A stretch of DNA of 51,422 bases from Candidatus Enterocloster faecavium (GTDB taxonomy: Bacteria > Bacillota > Clostridia > Lachnospirales > Lachnospiraceae), in NCBI GenBank assembly GCA_019118585.1, contig DWYS01000067.1, forward strand, positions 1 to 51,422, written 5' to 3'. The position numbers and the translations under genes were made by a program. The notes under the pieces were generated by a model. It was not told the DNA's origin and searched no databases. It was given only the letters and a program-made list of their open reading frames with translations. The first letter of the stretch is position 1. Each line of letters starts with the position of its first letter. Of the stretch, positions 35,030-43,108 are shown piece by piece.

Positions 35030-36100
35030 ATGAAATTCATCCATACTGGAGATATCCACTGGGGAATGTGCCCGGATGCAGATAAGCCGTGGGGCCGTGA
35101 ACGGGCCCAGGCTATTAAGGATACCTTTCGCCTGATCGTGGACAAGGCGCGGGAGATGGAGGCAGACTGCCTCTTCATCTCCGGTGACCTGTTCCACCGT
35201 CAGCCTCTGGTACGGGATTTAAAGGAGGTCAACTACCTTTTTTCTACCATCCCTTCCGTGCGGGTGGTAATCATTGCCGGAAATCATGACCGCATCAGAG
35301 CCAATTCTGCCCTTTTGAGCTTTACCTGGAGTCCCAATGTGACCTGGCTTATGGAGGATTCCCTGACTTCGGTCTACTTTGAAGACATCAATACGGAAGT
35401 CTATGGTTTCAGCTATCACACCACAGAGATCAAAGAACCTCTCCTGGAAAATATCCAGGTTCCCCTTTCCAGCCGCATCCAGATTCTCCTGGCCCACGGC
35501 GGGGATGCTGCTCACCTTCCGATCAATTTCAGCAGCCTGGAACTGTCTCCTTTTTCCTATGTGGCCCTGGGCCATATCCACAAGCCCCGCGTGGTAGCGG
35601 AAAAGAAGATGGCCTTCTGCGGCTCTCCGGAACCGCTGGACATAACGGAAACAGGGCCCCATGGGTTTTTTACCGGAGAAATCAACCCGGTAACCAAAAA
35701 GGTATCCCAGCTGGCTTTTGTACCCGTTTCCCAAATCCAGTATATTTCCCTGTCCGTGAATGTTTCCAAGGATACCACCAATATGGAGCTGTCCTCCCGC
35801 CTGGAACGGGAAATCGCGGACCGCGGGGAAAAGAATATCTACCGTTTCCGCATCAAGGGGATGCGGGATCCGGACATTGAATTTGACCTTTCTCATCTCA
35901 GTTCCCGCTACCGGATTTGTGAGATCATTGATGATTCTGAGCCCCAATATGACTTTTCCGCTCTGTTTTCCGAACATCCCAGCGATATGATCGGCTTTTT
36001 CATCCAGACCCTCCAGAAGGAAAACATGAGTCCCGTGGAGAAGAAGGCGCTGTACTACGGTGTCAACGCCCTACTCCATACCACGGATGAAAGGAGCTGA
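35030..36100 (+). CDS. DNA repair exonuclease of the SbcD/YhaO metallophosphoesterase family
   Basis: 356 residues from the Met at 35030 (GGAG 9 nt upstream; the Met at 35015 has the Shine-Dalgarno abutting it). Calcineurin-like nuclease motifs are intact: FIHTGDIHWG, ISGDLFH, IIAGNHDRI and LAHGG with GHIHKP supplying metal-binding Asp, His and Asn. The family pairs with an SMC-like ATPase to process DNA ends, as SbcD/Mre11 with SbcC/Rad50. The YhaN-like ATPase gene begins 3 bp after its stop. The C-terminal ~90 residues match the YhaO-type capping region only loosely. Confidence 0.88.
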   Translation: MKFIHTGDIHWGMCPDADKPWGRERAQAIKDTFRLIVDKAREMEADCLFISGDLFHRQPLVRDLKEVNYLFSTIPSVRVVIIAGNHDRIRANSALLSFTWSPNVTWLMEDSLTSVYFEDINTEVYGFSYHTTEIKEPLLENIQVPLSSRIQILLAHGGDAAHLPINFSSLELSPFSYVALGHIHKPRVVAEKKMAFCGSPEPLDITETGPHGFFTGEINPVTKKVSQLAFVPVSQIQYISLSVNVSKDTTNMELSSRLEREIADRGEKNIYRFRIKGMRDPDIEFDLSHLSSRYRICEIIDDSEPQYDFSALFSEHPSDMIGFFIQTLQKENMSPVEKKALYYGVNALLHTTDERS

Positions 36101-36103
36101 CCT

Positions 36104-37957
36104 ATGCGTATTCTCAATCTTCATATCAGCGGCTTCGGAAAGCTTCAGAACCAGGACTTTTCCTTCTCCCCCGGACTCAACGTAGTCTACGGACATAATG
36201 AAGCCGGAAAATCCACCCTCCACACCTTCATCCGCGGCATGCTCTTCGGTATTGAAAAACAGCGGGGACGGGCTTCCAAAAATGACCTTTACAGCAAATA
36301 TGAACCTTGGAACGCAAGCGGCACCTACGAAGGGTGGATGCGGGTAGAAAGCCAGGGGGAAATCTTCCGCATCGAACGCCGTTTCGTAAAAAAGAATCAG
36401 GAACTGCGGATTATCAATGAAACCCTTGGGCGTGAGGAGGAAGCTTCTGCCGCTCTGCTGGACCGCATCCGCTGCGGCCTTACGGAAACAGCCTACAACA
36501 ATACCATCAGCATAGGCCAGCTGAAGTGCGCCACGGATGGCGGTATGGTGTCAGAACTGCGGAATTACATCGCCAATCTCAATACTTCCGGAAGCATTGC
36601 CCTCAATATCACCAAAGCCAGCGCCTACTTAAAAAGCCAGCGCCGCCAGCTGGAAGCCCAGCTGATGCCTCAGGCTGCTTTAAATTACACGACAGTGCTG
36701 GGGGAAATCCGCAAGCTGGAACAGGAAATCTCCTCCCCGGAATACGAGAACCAGCTTTCTTCCTGCCGTGATAAAAAGCTTCAGCTGAAGCAGCACCTGG
36801 AAGAAAAGCAGAAGGAAAAGGAAAATCTGATCCAGAAGGCAGCCCGCGGGAAACAGCTTCTTGCCGGAAGCCAGTTTTCTGACCGCAGCTCCATTTCCTC
36901 CTGCCTGGACCAGACGAAAGAGCTGTTTCACAATTACGAGGAAACACGGAGTATTTGCCAGAAATCGCCTTTCAAGATTCGCGGGTTACTCCTTGGAATT
37001 CTGGCTGTCCTGCTTTTAGGCGGAGCAGGAGCTCTGTCTGCCTTTCCGCAGTTTCTGCAGGGTTCCCCCGTCACTCTTCCCGTCATTCTGGGAGGAATGG
37101 GGGCTGCCGGATTCGTCTGCCTGATGCTGGCGCTCTTTCAGGCTGCCAAGGGACGAAGCCTGAAGAAAAAAATGGAACGGGAGTCCGTCCGGCTGAAGGA
37201 TATTTTGAAACAGCACCTGGGCGACTGCGACTTATCATCTGAAGCTATGGATGCCTTTGAGAAACGGATGGGGGAGTTGATCCGTCTCTGCGATGCTGTC
37301 ACCCAGTCAGAACAGACTCTCCTCTCTTTATCAGAGGAAATTGCTGCTCTTCAGAAGGAGGAGGATACCTGTTCTGATGAGCTGGAAAAGCAGCAGAGAA
37401 CCCAGTGGGAGCTGGAGAAAAAGCTGGAGCATCTGGCTGCCTGCAAGACACAGGCCGAAGCTCTGAAGAAAACTCTGACAGAAAATGAACGTGTGCAGGA
37501 GGAGATCGATGCCATCGATCTGGCCCAGGATACCATGACCAGCCTCTCCACTTCCATTCGGGATTCCTTTGGTCTGTATCTGAATAAAACTGCATCCCAG
37601 CTGATCGCCGGAATCACCGGCGGTATCTACAGCAGCATGAGCATTGACCAGAACCTGAATGTATTTATGAACACCCCCACAAGGCTGGTGCCCATCGAGC
37701 AGGTCAGCAGCGGGACCATGGACCAAATTTATCTGGCAGTACGCCTGGCCGCCGCAAAGCTGGTACAAAACGGAACTGACACCATGCCCCTGATCTTTGA
37801 TGACAGCTTTACGCTCTACGATGATGACCGGCTGAAAACAGCCCTGAAGTGGCTGGCCGGAGCTTACCAGAATCAGATCATCATTTTCACCTGCCATCAG
37901 CGGGAAGCCCAGCTTTTAACTGCCAATCAGATTCCCTATCAGCTGGTGAGGATCTAG
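36104..37957 (+). CDS. SMC-like AAA ATPase of the YhaN/SbcC type with central membrane segments
   Basis: 617 residues, AAAGGAG upstream. N-terminal half-ATPase with FGKLQNQDFSFSPGLNVVYGHNEAGKST as Walker A; C-terminal half with signature QVSSGTMDQIYLAVRLAAA and Walker B MPLIFDDSF. Between lie coiled-coil stretches (~205-260 and ~375-460) interrupted by two hydrophobic segments (RGLLLGILAVLLLGGAGALSAF and VILGGMGAAGFVCLMLALF, ~290-350). It is shorter than B. subtilis YhaN (about 960 residues). Membrane segments in the coiled coil suggest the nuclease-ATPase complex is tethered to the membrane. Its stop codon shares a CTAG palindrome with the convergent LysR gene. Confidence 0.85.
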   Translation: MRILNLHISGFGKLQNQDFSFSPGLNVVYGHNEAGKSTLHTFIRGMLFGIEKQRGRASKNDLYSKYEPWNASGTYEGWMRVESQGEIFRIERRFVKKNQELRIINETLGREEEASAALLDRIRCGLTETAYNNTISIGQLKCATDGGMVSELRNYIANLNTSGSIALNITKASAYLKSQRRQLEAQLMPQAALNYTTVLGEIRKLEQEISSPEYENQLSSCRDKKLQLKQHLEEKQKEKENLIQKAARGKQLLAGSQFSDRSSISSCLDQTKELFHNYEETRSICQKSPFKIRGLLLGILAVLLLGGAGALSAFPQFLQGSPVTLPVILGGMGAAGFVCLMLALFQAAKGRSLKKKMERESVRLKDILKQHLGDCDLSSEAMDAFEKRMGELIRLCDAVTQSEQTLLSLSEEIAALQKEEDTCSDELEKQQRTQWELEKKLEHLAACKTQAEALKKTLTENERVQEEIDAIDLAQDTMTSLSTSIRDSFGLYLNKTASQLIAGITGGIYSSMSIDQNLNVFMNTPTRLVPIEQVSSGTMDQIYLAVRLAAAKLVQNGTDTMPLIFDDSFTLYDDDRLKTALKWLAGAYQNQIIIFTCHQREAQLLTANQIPYQLVRI

Positions 37958-38883
37958 TCGGAGAAAGAAGGGCCAAATTTCTGACGTATCATATTGATCA
38001 ATTCCTTCTCTGCCGTTTTCAGACGGTAATTTTTCCTGCAGGCAATGGCAAATTCGGCCCTGTTGGGCTTATTGCCTGCGGAAAGATAAGCAGGTCTCTT
38101 CTCATAATTTTTAAAACATCGAACGCTGATATCAAAAGTCAGGGTAAATCCCAGCCCCCTGCTGGCCAATGCCAGACAGGTTTCCAAACTACGAAATTCT
38201 GTAATTTCAGGCATGATGTGGGCCTCCCTCATCAACTGATGAGAAATTCGTCCAATATACCACTGGGAGGCATCATTTACAAACATTACTTCATTTTTTA
38301 ACCAGGCCAGGTCCAGCCATGGATATTTAAACTCATCTCGCTTCACTGCCTTCGAGACATAAGGGCTATCACCGGCCAGCACCAATGCCACCTCTTCCAT
38401 GGCGACATGAAAATACTGAAAAATGGGATTTCTCTCCACACATATATAGATTGCTAGATCTGACTCTCCATTTTCTACTGCCTGTTCTACGCCTTCTGCA
38501 CTTCTCTCCATAATCTCAATATGATATCCTGGATAAAGCCTCTTAAAACGGGGCAGTACTTCTGTAAGAACATAACATCCTCTGGCTGCTGTAGTAGCAA
38601 TTCTCAGCTGACCTGCAGTCTCATGACGGATCTGCTGCAGAGACAAATCCAGTTGTCTCTGAATTTGAAAAATCTCCTTTCCTGCTTTCAGAAACTGCTC
38701 TCCTGCGTAGGTGGGATACATTTGTTTCTCAATCCGGTCGAACAGCGGTGTACCAATTCTCTCCTCCAGTTTCTGGAGAAACTTTGACAGAGACGGCTGA
38801 GAAATATAAAGATACTCCGCCGCTTTGGAAATTGTCTTATACTGGGCTATGGCCTGCACATAGGCAAAATCTCGAAAATCCAT
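37954..38883 (-). CDS. LysR-family transcriptional regulator
   Basis: 309 residues. N-terminal winged HTH is typical: FAYVQAIAQYKTISKAAEYLYISQPSLSKFLQKLEERIGTPLFDR. The C-terminal ~220 residues are the periplasmic-binding-protein-like effector domain (TAGQLRIATTAARGCYVLTEVLPRFKRLYPGYHIEI). It is divergent from the CitMHS transporter gene, the standard arrangement in which a LysR protein controls the facing gene and itself. A 25-bp inverted repeat over the transporter's -35 box is its probable site. A citrate-like effector is inferred from context only. It ends within the same CTAG as the ATPase gene. Confidence 0.93.
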   Translation of the reverse strand: MDFRDFAYVQAIAQYKTISKAAEYLYISQPSLSKFLQKLEERIGTPLFDRIEKQMYPTYAGEQFLKAGKEIFQIQRQLDLSLQQIRHETAGQLRIATTAARGCYVLTEVLPRFKRLYPGYHIEIMERSAEGVEQAVENGESDLAIYICVERNPIFQYFHVAMEEVALVLAGDSPYVSKAVKRDEFKYPWLDLAWLKNEVMFVNDASQWYIGRISHQLMREAHIMPEITEFRSLETCLALASRGLGFTLTFDISVRCFKNYEKRPAYLSAGNKPNRAEFAIACRKNYRLKTAEKELINMIRQKFGPSFSD

Positions 38884-38968
38884 TTCTTCTCCTTGTAAAT
38901 AAAGTCTGAACCATTCTATTCTCAGTTCCTTCTGTATATTTGTATGCTTTTAATGCATATAATAAATA

Positions 38969-39009
38969 GAATATATATATTTTACATATATTCATAGTCA
39001 TATTATACT
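38969..39009 (+). promoter_or_regulatory. CitMHS gene promoter with LysR-type inverted repeat
   Basis: TTTACA (38981-38986), 17-bp spacer, TATACT (39004-39009). GAATATAT (38969-38976) and ATATATTC (38986-38993) form an inverted repeat that straddles the -35 box, a typical location for LysR-protein binding. The surrounding 38884-39067 is AT-rich. Confidence 0.5.
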
Positions 39010-39067
39010 AAATCTAAAGTAATTTTTCCACAAAAAAACACATTTTTAAACAACAGGAGGGGATTCT

Positions 39068-40378
39068 ATGTTGTATGCAATCGTTGGTTACGCTGTGATC
39101 ATTATTATGATGATCATGATACTCAAAGGGAAAGCCACACCTGCATTCTGCTTTTCCATTCTGCCGCTGTTAGGAGCTGTAATCTGTGGTTTTGGTTTAA
39201 CAGAGATACTGGATTTTATCGACACAGGAATGAATACTGTCTGGAAAACTGCTATTTTGTTTATCTTTTCCGTGTGCTATTTCAGTACAATGAATGATGC
39301 CGGGCTCTTTGACCCTCTGGTTAAATGGCTGGTTAAGATGGCCGGAAATAATATTGTTCTGATTATGGTCGCTACCAGCTTAATTGCTGTTGTAGGACAT
39401 TTGGACGGAGCTGCGGCCTCTACCTATTTGATTACCATCCCAGTTATGCTCCCCATTTTTAAACGCATGCACCTGAATCCCCTGATTCTTTTGCTGTTAG
39501 TGGGACTTTCCACCGGCATCATGAATCTGGTTCCTTGGGGCGGCCCTACCATCCGGGCAGCTACAGCCATTGGTGTAGATGCTACTGACCTTTGGATTTC
39601 CATGATTCCTATGCAGATTTTCGGCTTGGTAGTGGCTCTGGCCGGAGCAGTTATCTGTGGGAAACTAGAGCAGCGGCGTCTAGTTCGTGAAGGTATTAGT
39701 TTAACTTCCTTGTCCGAATCCGGAGATCTGGAAGCAGGCGAAGCCGGTCTGGATGACAGCCTTCGCCGGCCAAAACTGTTTTGGATTAATCTGATTTTAA
39801 CCATTATTGTAATTGCTCTTCTGGTAGAAGCAACTATTACTCCTTATCTGATCTTCCTGTTCGGAACCATGGTCGCTATGGCCATCAACTATCCGGATAT
39901 GAAACTTCAGGGACAGCTTTTAAAAAAATATGCTCCCAGCTGCATCGACTTGACTGTTACATTGCTGGCCGCAGGTATTTTTCTGGGAATCTTCTCCAAC
40001 AGTGGAATGATTACCAGCATGGCGCAGGTTTTAATTAACCTTCTGCCTGAATTTATGTTAAAATATCTGTATATTATCATGGGTATTCTGGGCGGACCCA
40101 TCGGCATCATCATGGGACCTGACCCTTATTACTATGCAGTTATGCCTCTGGTAATCGAAACCGTAGCTCCCTATGGCATTACCGCCACTCAAGTTGCACA
40201 TGCCATGCTTATCGGAGAAAATGTGGTACTCAGCGTCAGCCCTTGTGTGGCTGCCAACTACCTTGCCTTTGGACTCAGCGGCATCGAACTGAAGGATCAT
40301 ATGAGATTCTCCTTTAAGTGGCAGTGGCTGGTCAGTATCTTAATGCTGATTTTTGCCATTATCATTGGCATAGTTTAA
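39068..40378 (+). CDS. CitMHS-family citrate/metal-citrate transporter
   Basis: 436 residues, CAGGAGGGG upstream. About 12 hydrophobic segments. Family segments include SLIAVVGHLDGAAASTYLITIPVMLPIFKRMHLNP, GIMNLVPWGGPTIRAATAI, and in the second half LLAAGIFLGIFSNSGMITSMAQ and GGPIGIIMGPDPYYYAVMPLV. CitMHS proteins carry citrate complexed with a divalent ion such as Mg2+ or Ca2+ in symport with protons. A charged cytoplasmic loop (~210-240) separates two halves. It is divergent from the LysR regulator and followed at 27 bp by an alpha/beta hydrolase. Confidence 0.87.
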   Translation: MLYAIVGYAVIIIMMIMILKGKATPAFCFSILPLLGAVICGFGLTEILDFIDTGMNTVWKTAILFIFSVCYFSTMNDAGLFDPLVKWLVKMAGNNIVLIMVATSLIAVVGHLDGAAASTYLITIPVMLPIFKRMHLNPLILLLLVGLSTGIMNLVPWGGPTIRAATAIGVDATDLWISMIPMQIFGLVVALAGAVICGKLEQRRLVREGISLTSLSESGDLEAGEAGLDDSLRRPKLFWINLILTIIVIALLVEATITPYLIFLFGTMVAMAINYPDMKLQGQLLKKYAPSCIDLTVTLLAAGIFLGIFSNSGMITSMAQVLINLLPEFMLKYLYIIMGILGGPIGIIMGPDPYYYAVMPLVIETVAPYGITATQVAHAMLIGENVVLSVSPCVAANYLAFGLSGIELKDHMRFSFKWQWLVSILMLIFAIIIGIV

Positions 40379-40405
40379 ATATTTTCCGGAAAGAAGCGTA
40401 GATTT

Positions 40406-41134
40406 ATGATTCGACTCTCTCATACTCCAGATTTTCAGAAGCCAGCGCTGCTGTGTGTTGCAGGAAATCTCTGCGACCCTTCCGTTGCTTTTGAACGCAT
40501 TACTCCCCCAGGAGATTTTCAAAAGCTGTATGTCCATTATTTTGACAGTCCAGGTCCCTGGGATATGGAAACACTGGGCCAGGAACTGGCCCATCTCCTG
40601 CAGCAGTTCACTTCAGCTCCTGTTGTACTTGCTGGATATTCCGCCGGAGGCGTACTGTGCATCTCCGCCGCCTCCAAGAATCCAGAAAGAATTTCCGGCC
40701 TGGTTCTCTCTAATACAGGCCCCTGCAGCAAGGGACACGGAAGTCCACAGTTTGCCCAGGAATTAAAAGAACATTTTGACGATGAAAACTATATCCGCCG
40801 CTTCCTGTCCAGCTGTTTTTACCAGCCCATTCCAAAGGAAGTTGAGGACCGTCTTTGGAATTACACCAGAACGATCCCTCCAGAAGCTGGATATGAGGTT
40901 TCACTCAGTCTGCGGCAGATGGACTACAGAGAAAGCCTCAAGGCCTATAAAGGTCCTGCCGCCGTCATCCACGGACAGTTGGATACGCGCCGCAAAATGG
41001 ATAGCGTGGAGATGATTTGTGACAGTCTCCCACAGGCTCAGGTGACTCTTCTTCAGACAGGGCATACACCCATGTGGGAGGATGCTGCCGGATATGAAAA
41101 AGCACTGGAAACGCTGCTTAAACGCATTAATTAA
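40406..41134 (+). CDS. Alpha/beta hydrolase
   Basis: 242 residues. The nucleophile elbow is GYSAGG (~residue 75), the acid is in IHGQLDTRR (~196) and the catalytic His in TGHTPMWED (~220); so the Ser-Asp-His triad is complete. It lacks a lid recognisable to a specific subfamily; esterase or lactonase activity is likely. It sits 27 bp after the CitMHS gene and before a strong terminator, so it is probably co-expressed with the transporter, possibly to hydrolyse an ester of the imported acid. The ribosome site is weak (GGAAAG about 15 nt upstream). Confidence 0.85.
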   Translation: MIRLSHTPDFQKPALLCVAGNLCDPSVAFERITPPGDFQKLYVHYFDSPGPWDMETLGQELAHLLQQFTSAPVVLAGYSAGGVLCISAASKNPERISGLVLSNTGPCSKGHGSPQFAQELKEHFDDENYIRRFLSSCFYQPIPKEVEDRLWNYTRTIPPEAGYEVSLSLRQMDYRESLKAYKGPAAVIHGQLDTRRKMDSVEMICDSLPQAQVTLLQTGHTPMWEDAAGYEKALETLLKRIN

Positions 41135-41156
41135 ACTGCTTATTTGGGAGGTGCCG

Positions 41157-41192
41157 CAGGTCATGGACTCTTCGGAGTTCGTGACCTGTTTT
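41157..41192 (+). terminator. UUCG-loop terminator of the CitMHS-hydrolase operon
   Basis: CAGGTCATGGACTC pairs throughout (two G-T) with GAGTTCGTGACCTG around a TTCG tetraloop, followed by TTTT. It begins about 23 bp after the hydrolase stop. Confidence 0.85.
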
Positions 41193-41204
41193 CAGACAGA
41201 AAGA

Positions 41205-41240
41205 GGGCCATTGCTCCATAGATGATTTTTGCAATGGCCC
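41205..41240 (-). terminator. Terminator of the coiled-coil/51-residue membrane protein unit
   Basis: GGGCCATTGC (41205-41214) and GCAATGGCCC (41231-41240) pair perfectly over 10 bp. On the minus strand TCTTTCT follows. It lies 29 bp after the small membrane protein stop. Confidence 0.65.
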
Positions 41241-41268
41241 CGTGGCAGATATATTTATCTCTGGATTT

Positions 41269-41424
41269 TCAATTTTTCTTTCTCTTCTCAATCTCTTCAT
41301 AAGCCGCCAGCATTCCGTGTTTCACTCCCAGCTTAATGCACAGATACAGCAGAGCGAAAATAATGGCTACGAATATCATATACAAAAACGGCCCGATGAT
41401 CCAAATGATTCCCGACATATGCAT
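41269..41424 (-). CDS. 51-residue small membrane protein
   Basis: Begins at 41424 with AAGGAGGG 5-6 nt upstream, a near-ideal ribosome site. It reads MHMSGIIWIIGPFLYMIFV..., one long hydrophobic segment (about residues 5-28, LYMIFVAIIFALLYLCI), then LGVKHGMLAAYEEIEKRKKN, an amphipathic cytoplasmic tail ending in basic residues. It starts 13 bp after the stop of the coiled-coil membrane protein, so the two are almost surely one transcript. No family recognised. A second Met two codons later is possible but farther from the ribosome site. Confidence 0.78.
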   Translation of the reverse strand: MHMSGIIWIIGPFLYMIFVAIIFALLYLCIKLGVKHGMLAAYEEIEKRKKN

Positions 41425-41437
41425 ATTTTCCCTCCTT

Positions 41438-42535
41438 CTATGAATTGGATTCCTGTTTCTGGTACAGCTCCATAGCCTCTGTCAGATTAGTAGCCGAACC
41501 ATCCTGAATCAATCTGGCGAGCTCCGCCAGCCGCTCAGGCTTTAAAAACTCCTGACCAAGGTAAGGACCGAAAGTATCCGTAATATAGATATTCTCCTCC
41601 CGGATTCTGGCGTCCAGCTCCCGAAGTCCCATCTGATTTTCCGCCTTCTTCTGCTCCAGCTCCTGGATCTTGCCCATATGATGCTCCGTGATTTCATCGG
41701 AAATGATATTCTTGGTCACGGTTTCAAAGGTATTCAAAGCCTCTTTCTTGCGTTCTGCAATCTGGGCCAGTTCATTCTCCACACAGGAGATCTCATCGTC
41801 GTACTTTTCCAGATTGTAAATATCCTCATTGCCGTCCTTCTCAATGGAGTGGGTAATCACCCGGATTTTTTTCTGATTAGACCTCAGGGTATTCCGAATA
41901 GCCCTGCCTTCCTTCAGCGCAGCCTGATAAGTGAGCTTGGTCCGGTTTCCAATGACCACATAGAGGCCGCCAAACAAGACAACATCCACAAAGTAAACCG
42001 CAGCCAGATACCAGCTGTGCCTGCCCGGAATCATAAAATAGATCAGGCATGGCAGCGCCAGAAAACAGATCAGCACAGAAAGAAGCAAGATCAGTATCTC
42101 TTTCAAGCCTCTGGGCGAATAGAGTGCATAATAAAGGGTACTGTTGCAGTAAAAGGGCACCTGGTTCTGCTGGAAACACGTCCGCATCTGCAGCTTCAGC
42201 TTCCGGTTCTGCTCCCGGAGCTCGCTGGTCTCATCCGCAATCCGCTCCTTCACGCCTTTATTCTTGGCCTTCTCCCTGGAAAGCCTGGCTTTACGCAGCT
42301 TTTCCTGACCCTTGGCGATCTCCTTATCGTATCCGGAAGAGATCTCCTCCCTCCGTTTCCTGGCAGTCTGAGCGATCTGGTCCGTCATCGCCTTTTTTGC
42401 CGCCTCCAGCTCCCGGTCCAGCCGCTTTGCCTCCGCCGCCATCTGGTCTCTGGTATTCTGATCGCAGTTCAGGGAATCCACCGCCACCCTGGCCTGGGTA
42501 AGAAATTTCACATAGTCTGTAATGGCTGTTGCCAT
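41438..42535 (-). CDS. Coiled-coil membrane protein of unknown function
   Basis: 365 residues from the Met at 42535 (GGAGG 8 nt upstream; the Met at 42550 lacks a good site). Long charged helices at ~15-120 (RDQMAAEAKRLDRELEAAKKA, EKLRKARLSREKAK) and ~215-345 flank two membrane segments (~145-195: ILILLLSVLICFLALPCLIYF and YLAAVYFVDVVLFGGLYVVIG). Both coiled coils are probably on the same, cytoplasmic side. I recognise no family. It is followed by a 51-residue membrane protein, and a 12-bp perfect-type dyad lies in its upstream region. Confidence 0.75.
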   Translation of the reverse strand: MATAITDYVKFLTQARVAVDSLNCDQNTRDQMAAEAKRLDRELEAAKKAMTDQIAQTARKRREEISSGYDKEIAKGQEKLRKARLSREKAKNKGVKERIADETSELREQNRKLKLQMRTCFQQNQVPFYCNSTLYYALYSPRGLKEILILLLSVLICFLALPCLIYFMIPGRHSWYLAAVYFVDVVLFGGLYVVIGNRTKLTYQAALKEGRAIRNTLRSNQKKIRVITHSIEKDGNEDIYNLEKYDDEISCVENELAQIAERKKEALNTFETVTKNIISDEITEHHMGKIQELEQKKAENQMGLRELDARIREENIYITDTFGPYLGQEFLKPERLAELARLIQDGSATNLTEAMELYQKQESNS

Positions 42536-42567
42536 ATTTTTATCCTCCATGTAGGTAGCCTTGAATA

Positions 42568-42595
42568 CAGCGGTTCAGGGCATCCTGAACTGCTG
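42568..42595. promoter_or_regulatory. 12-bp dyad between divergent genes
   Basis: CAGCGGTTCAGG (42568-42579), loop GCAT, CCTGAACTGCTG (42584-42595); all 12 positions pair with one G-T. No T-run follows on either strand, so an operator or leader hairpin is more likely than a terminator. Confidence 0.45.
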
Positions 42596-42658
42596 CGCTT
42601 AAATATAGATTACTACAAAACCATTCTGCGGGCAAGACCGTCTTTCCGTTCAGCCCAC

Positions 42659-42687
42659 TTTACATTCTGCCTGAAATCCGATATAGT
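42659..42687 (+). promoter_or_regulatory. Promoter of the 88-residue protein gene
   Basis: TTTACA (42659-42664), 17-bp spacer, TATAGT (42682-42687), 34 bp before the start codon. Confidence 0.62.
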
Positions 42688-42720
42688 TAGTGGAAAAGGC
42701 AAGAGGCAAGGAGGAAATCT

Positions 42721-42987
42721 ATGTTCCGCATGTGGGGAAAAATTATAAAAGACAATCACCTGGTAAAGGATACCGTTATTTCCATTGGGGACTACTCCCT
42801 CACCAGAACCCAGATGGTCTTTCAGGCTCTGGATGAAATCTGCTACGAATTTGACCTGGAAAAGCCAATCTGGCTGGACGCTACGGTTCGGGAATTCCAG
42901 ATTCACAGCAAAGCCCGTTTTACCAGAGACTGTTTTATCGAAGCAGTAGATTTTGACTTTCTGGAAATTCAGGTAATTGAAGAATAA
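42721..42987 (+). CDS. Small acidic protein of unknown function (88 residues)
   Basis: AAGGAGG 6-7 nt upstream of the start, its own promoter and its own terminator show that this is a real gene. It is soluble, with MFRMWGKIIKDNHLVKDTVISIGDYSLTRTQMVFQALDEICYEFDL and a tail FDFLEIQVIEE. Alternating hydrophobic patterns suggest a compact alpha/beta fold. No motif that would suggest an activity. It is divergent from the coiled-coil membrane protein and convergent with pgi. Confidence 0.75.
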   Translation: MFRMWGKIIKDNHLVKDTVISIGDYSLTRTQMVFQALDEICYEFDLEKPIWLDATVREFQIHSKARFTRDCFIEAVDFDFLEIQVIEE

Positions 42988-43002
42988 AGAAATCCATTCA
43001 GT

Positions 43003-43043
43003 CGAAAACCGCCTGAGGCATCTAGGTGCCGGGGCGGTTTTCG
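43003..43043 (+). terminator. Terminator after the 88-residue protein gene
   Basis: CGAAAACCGCC (43003-43013) and GGCGGTTTTCG (43033-43043) pair perfectly, with a nested GGCATC/GGTGCC stem in the loop. TTTT is inside the stem base; it can serve pgi from the other strand too. Confidence 0.75.
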
Positions 43044-43108
43044 CACGATCTATATTACAGATATCCCCCTGCAGCAGCTCAGAATAAATCCGGGCTGTTA
43101 CATTCTTT

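Noticed and set aside
35219-35977. 252-codon minus-strand frame opposite the YhaO-like nuclease
   Set aside because: Antisense shadow; the nuclease on the plus strand has all metal-binding motifs.
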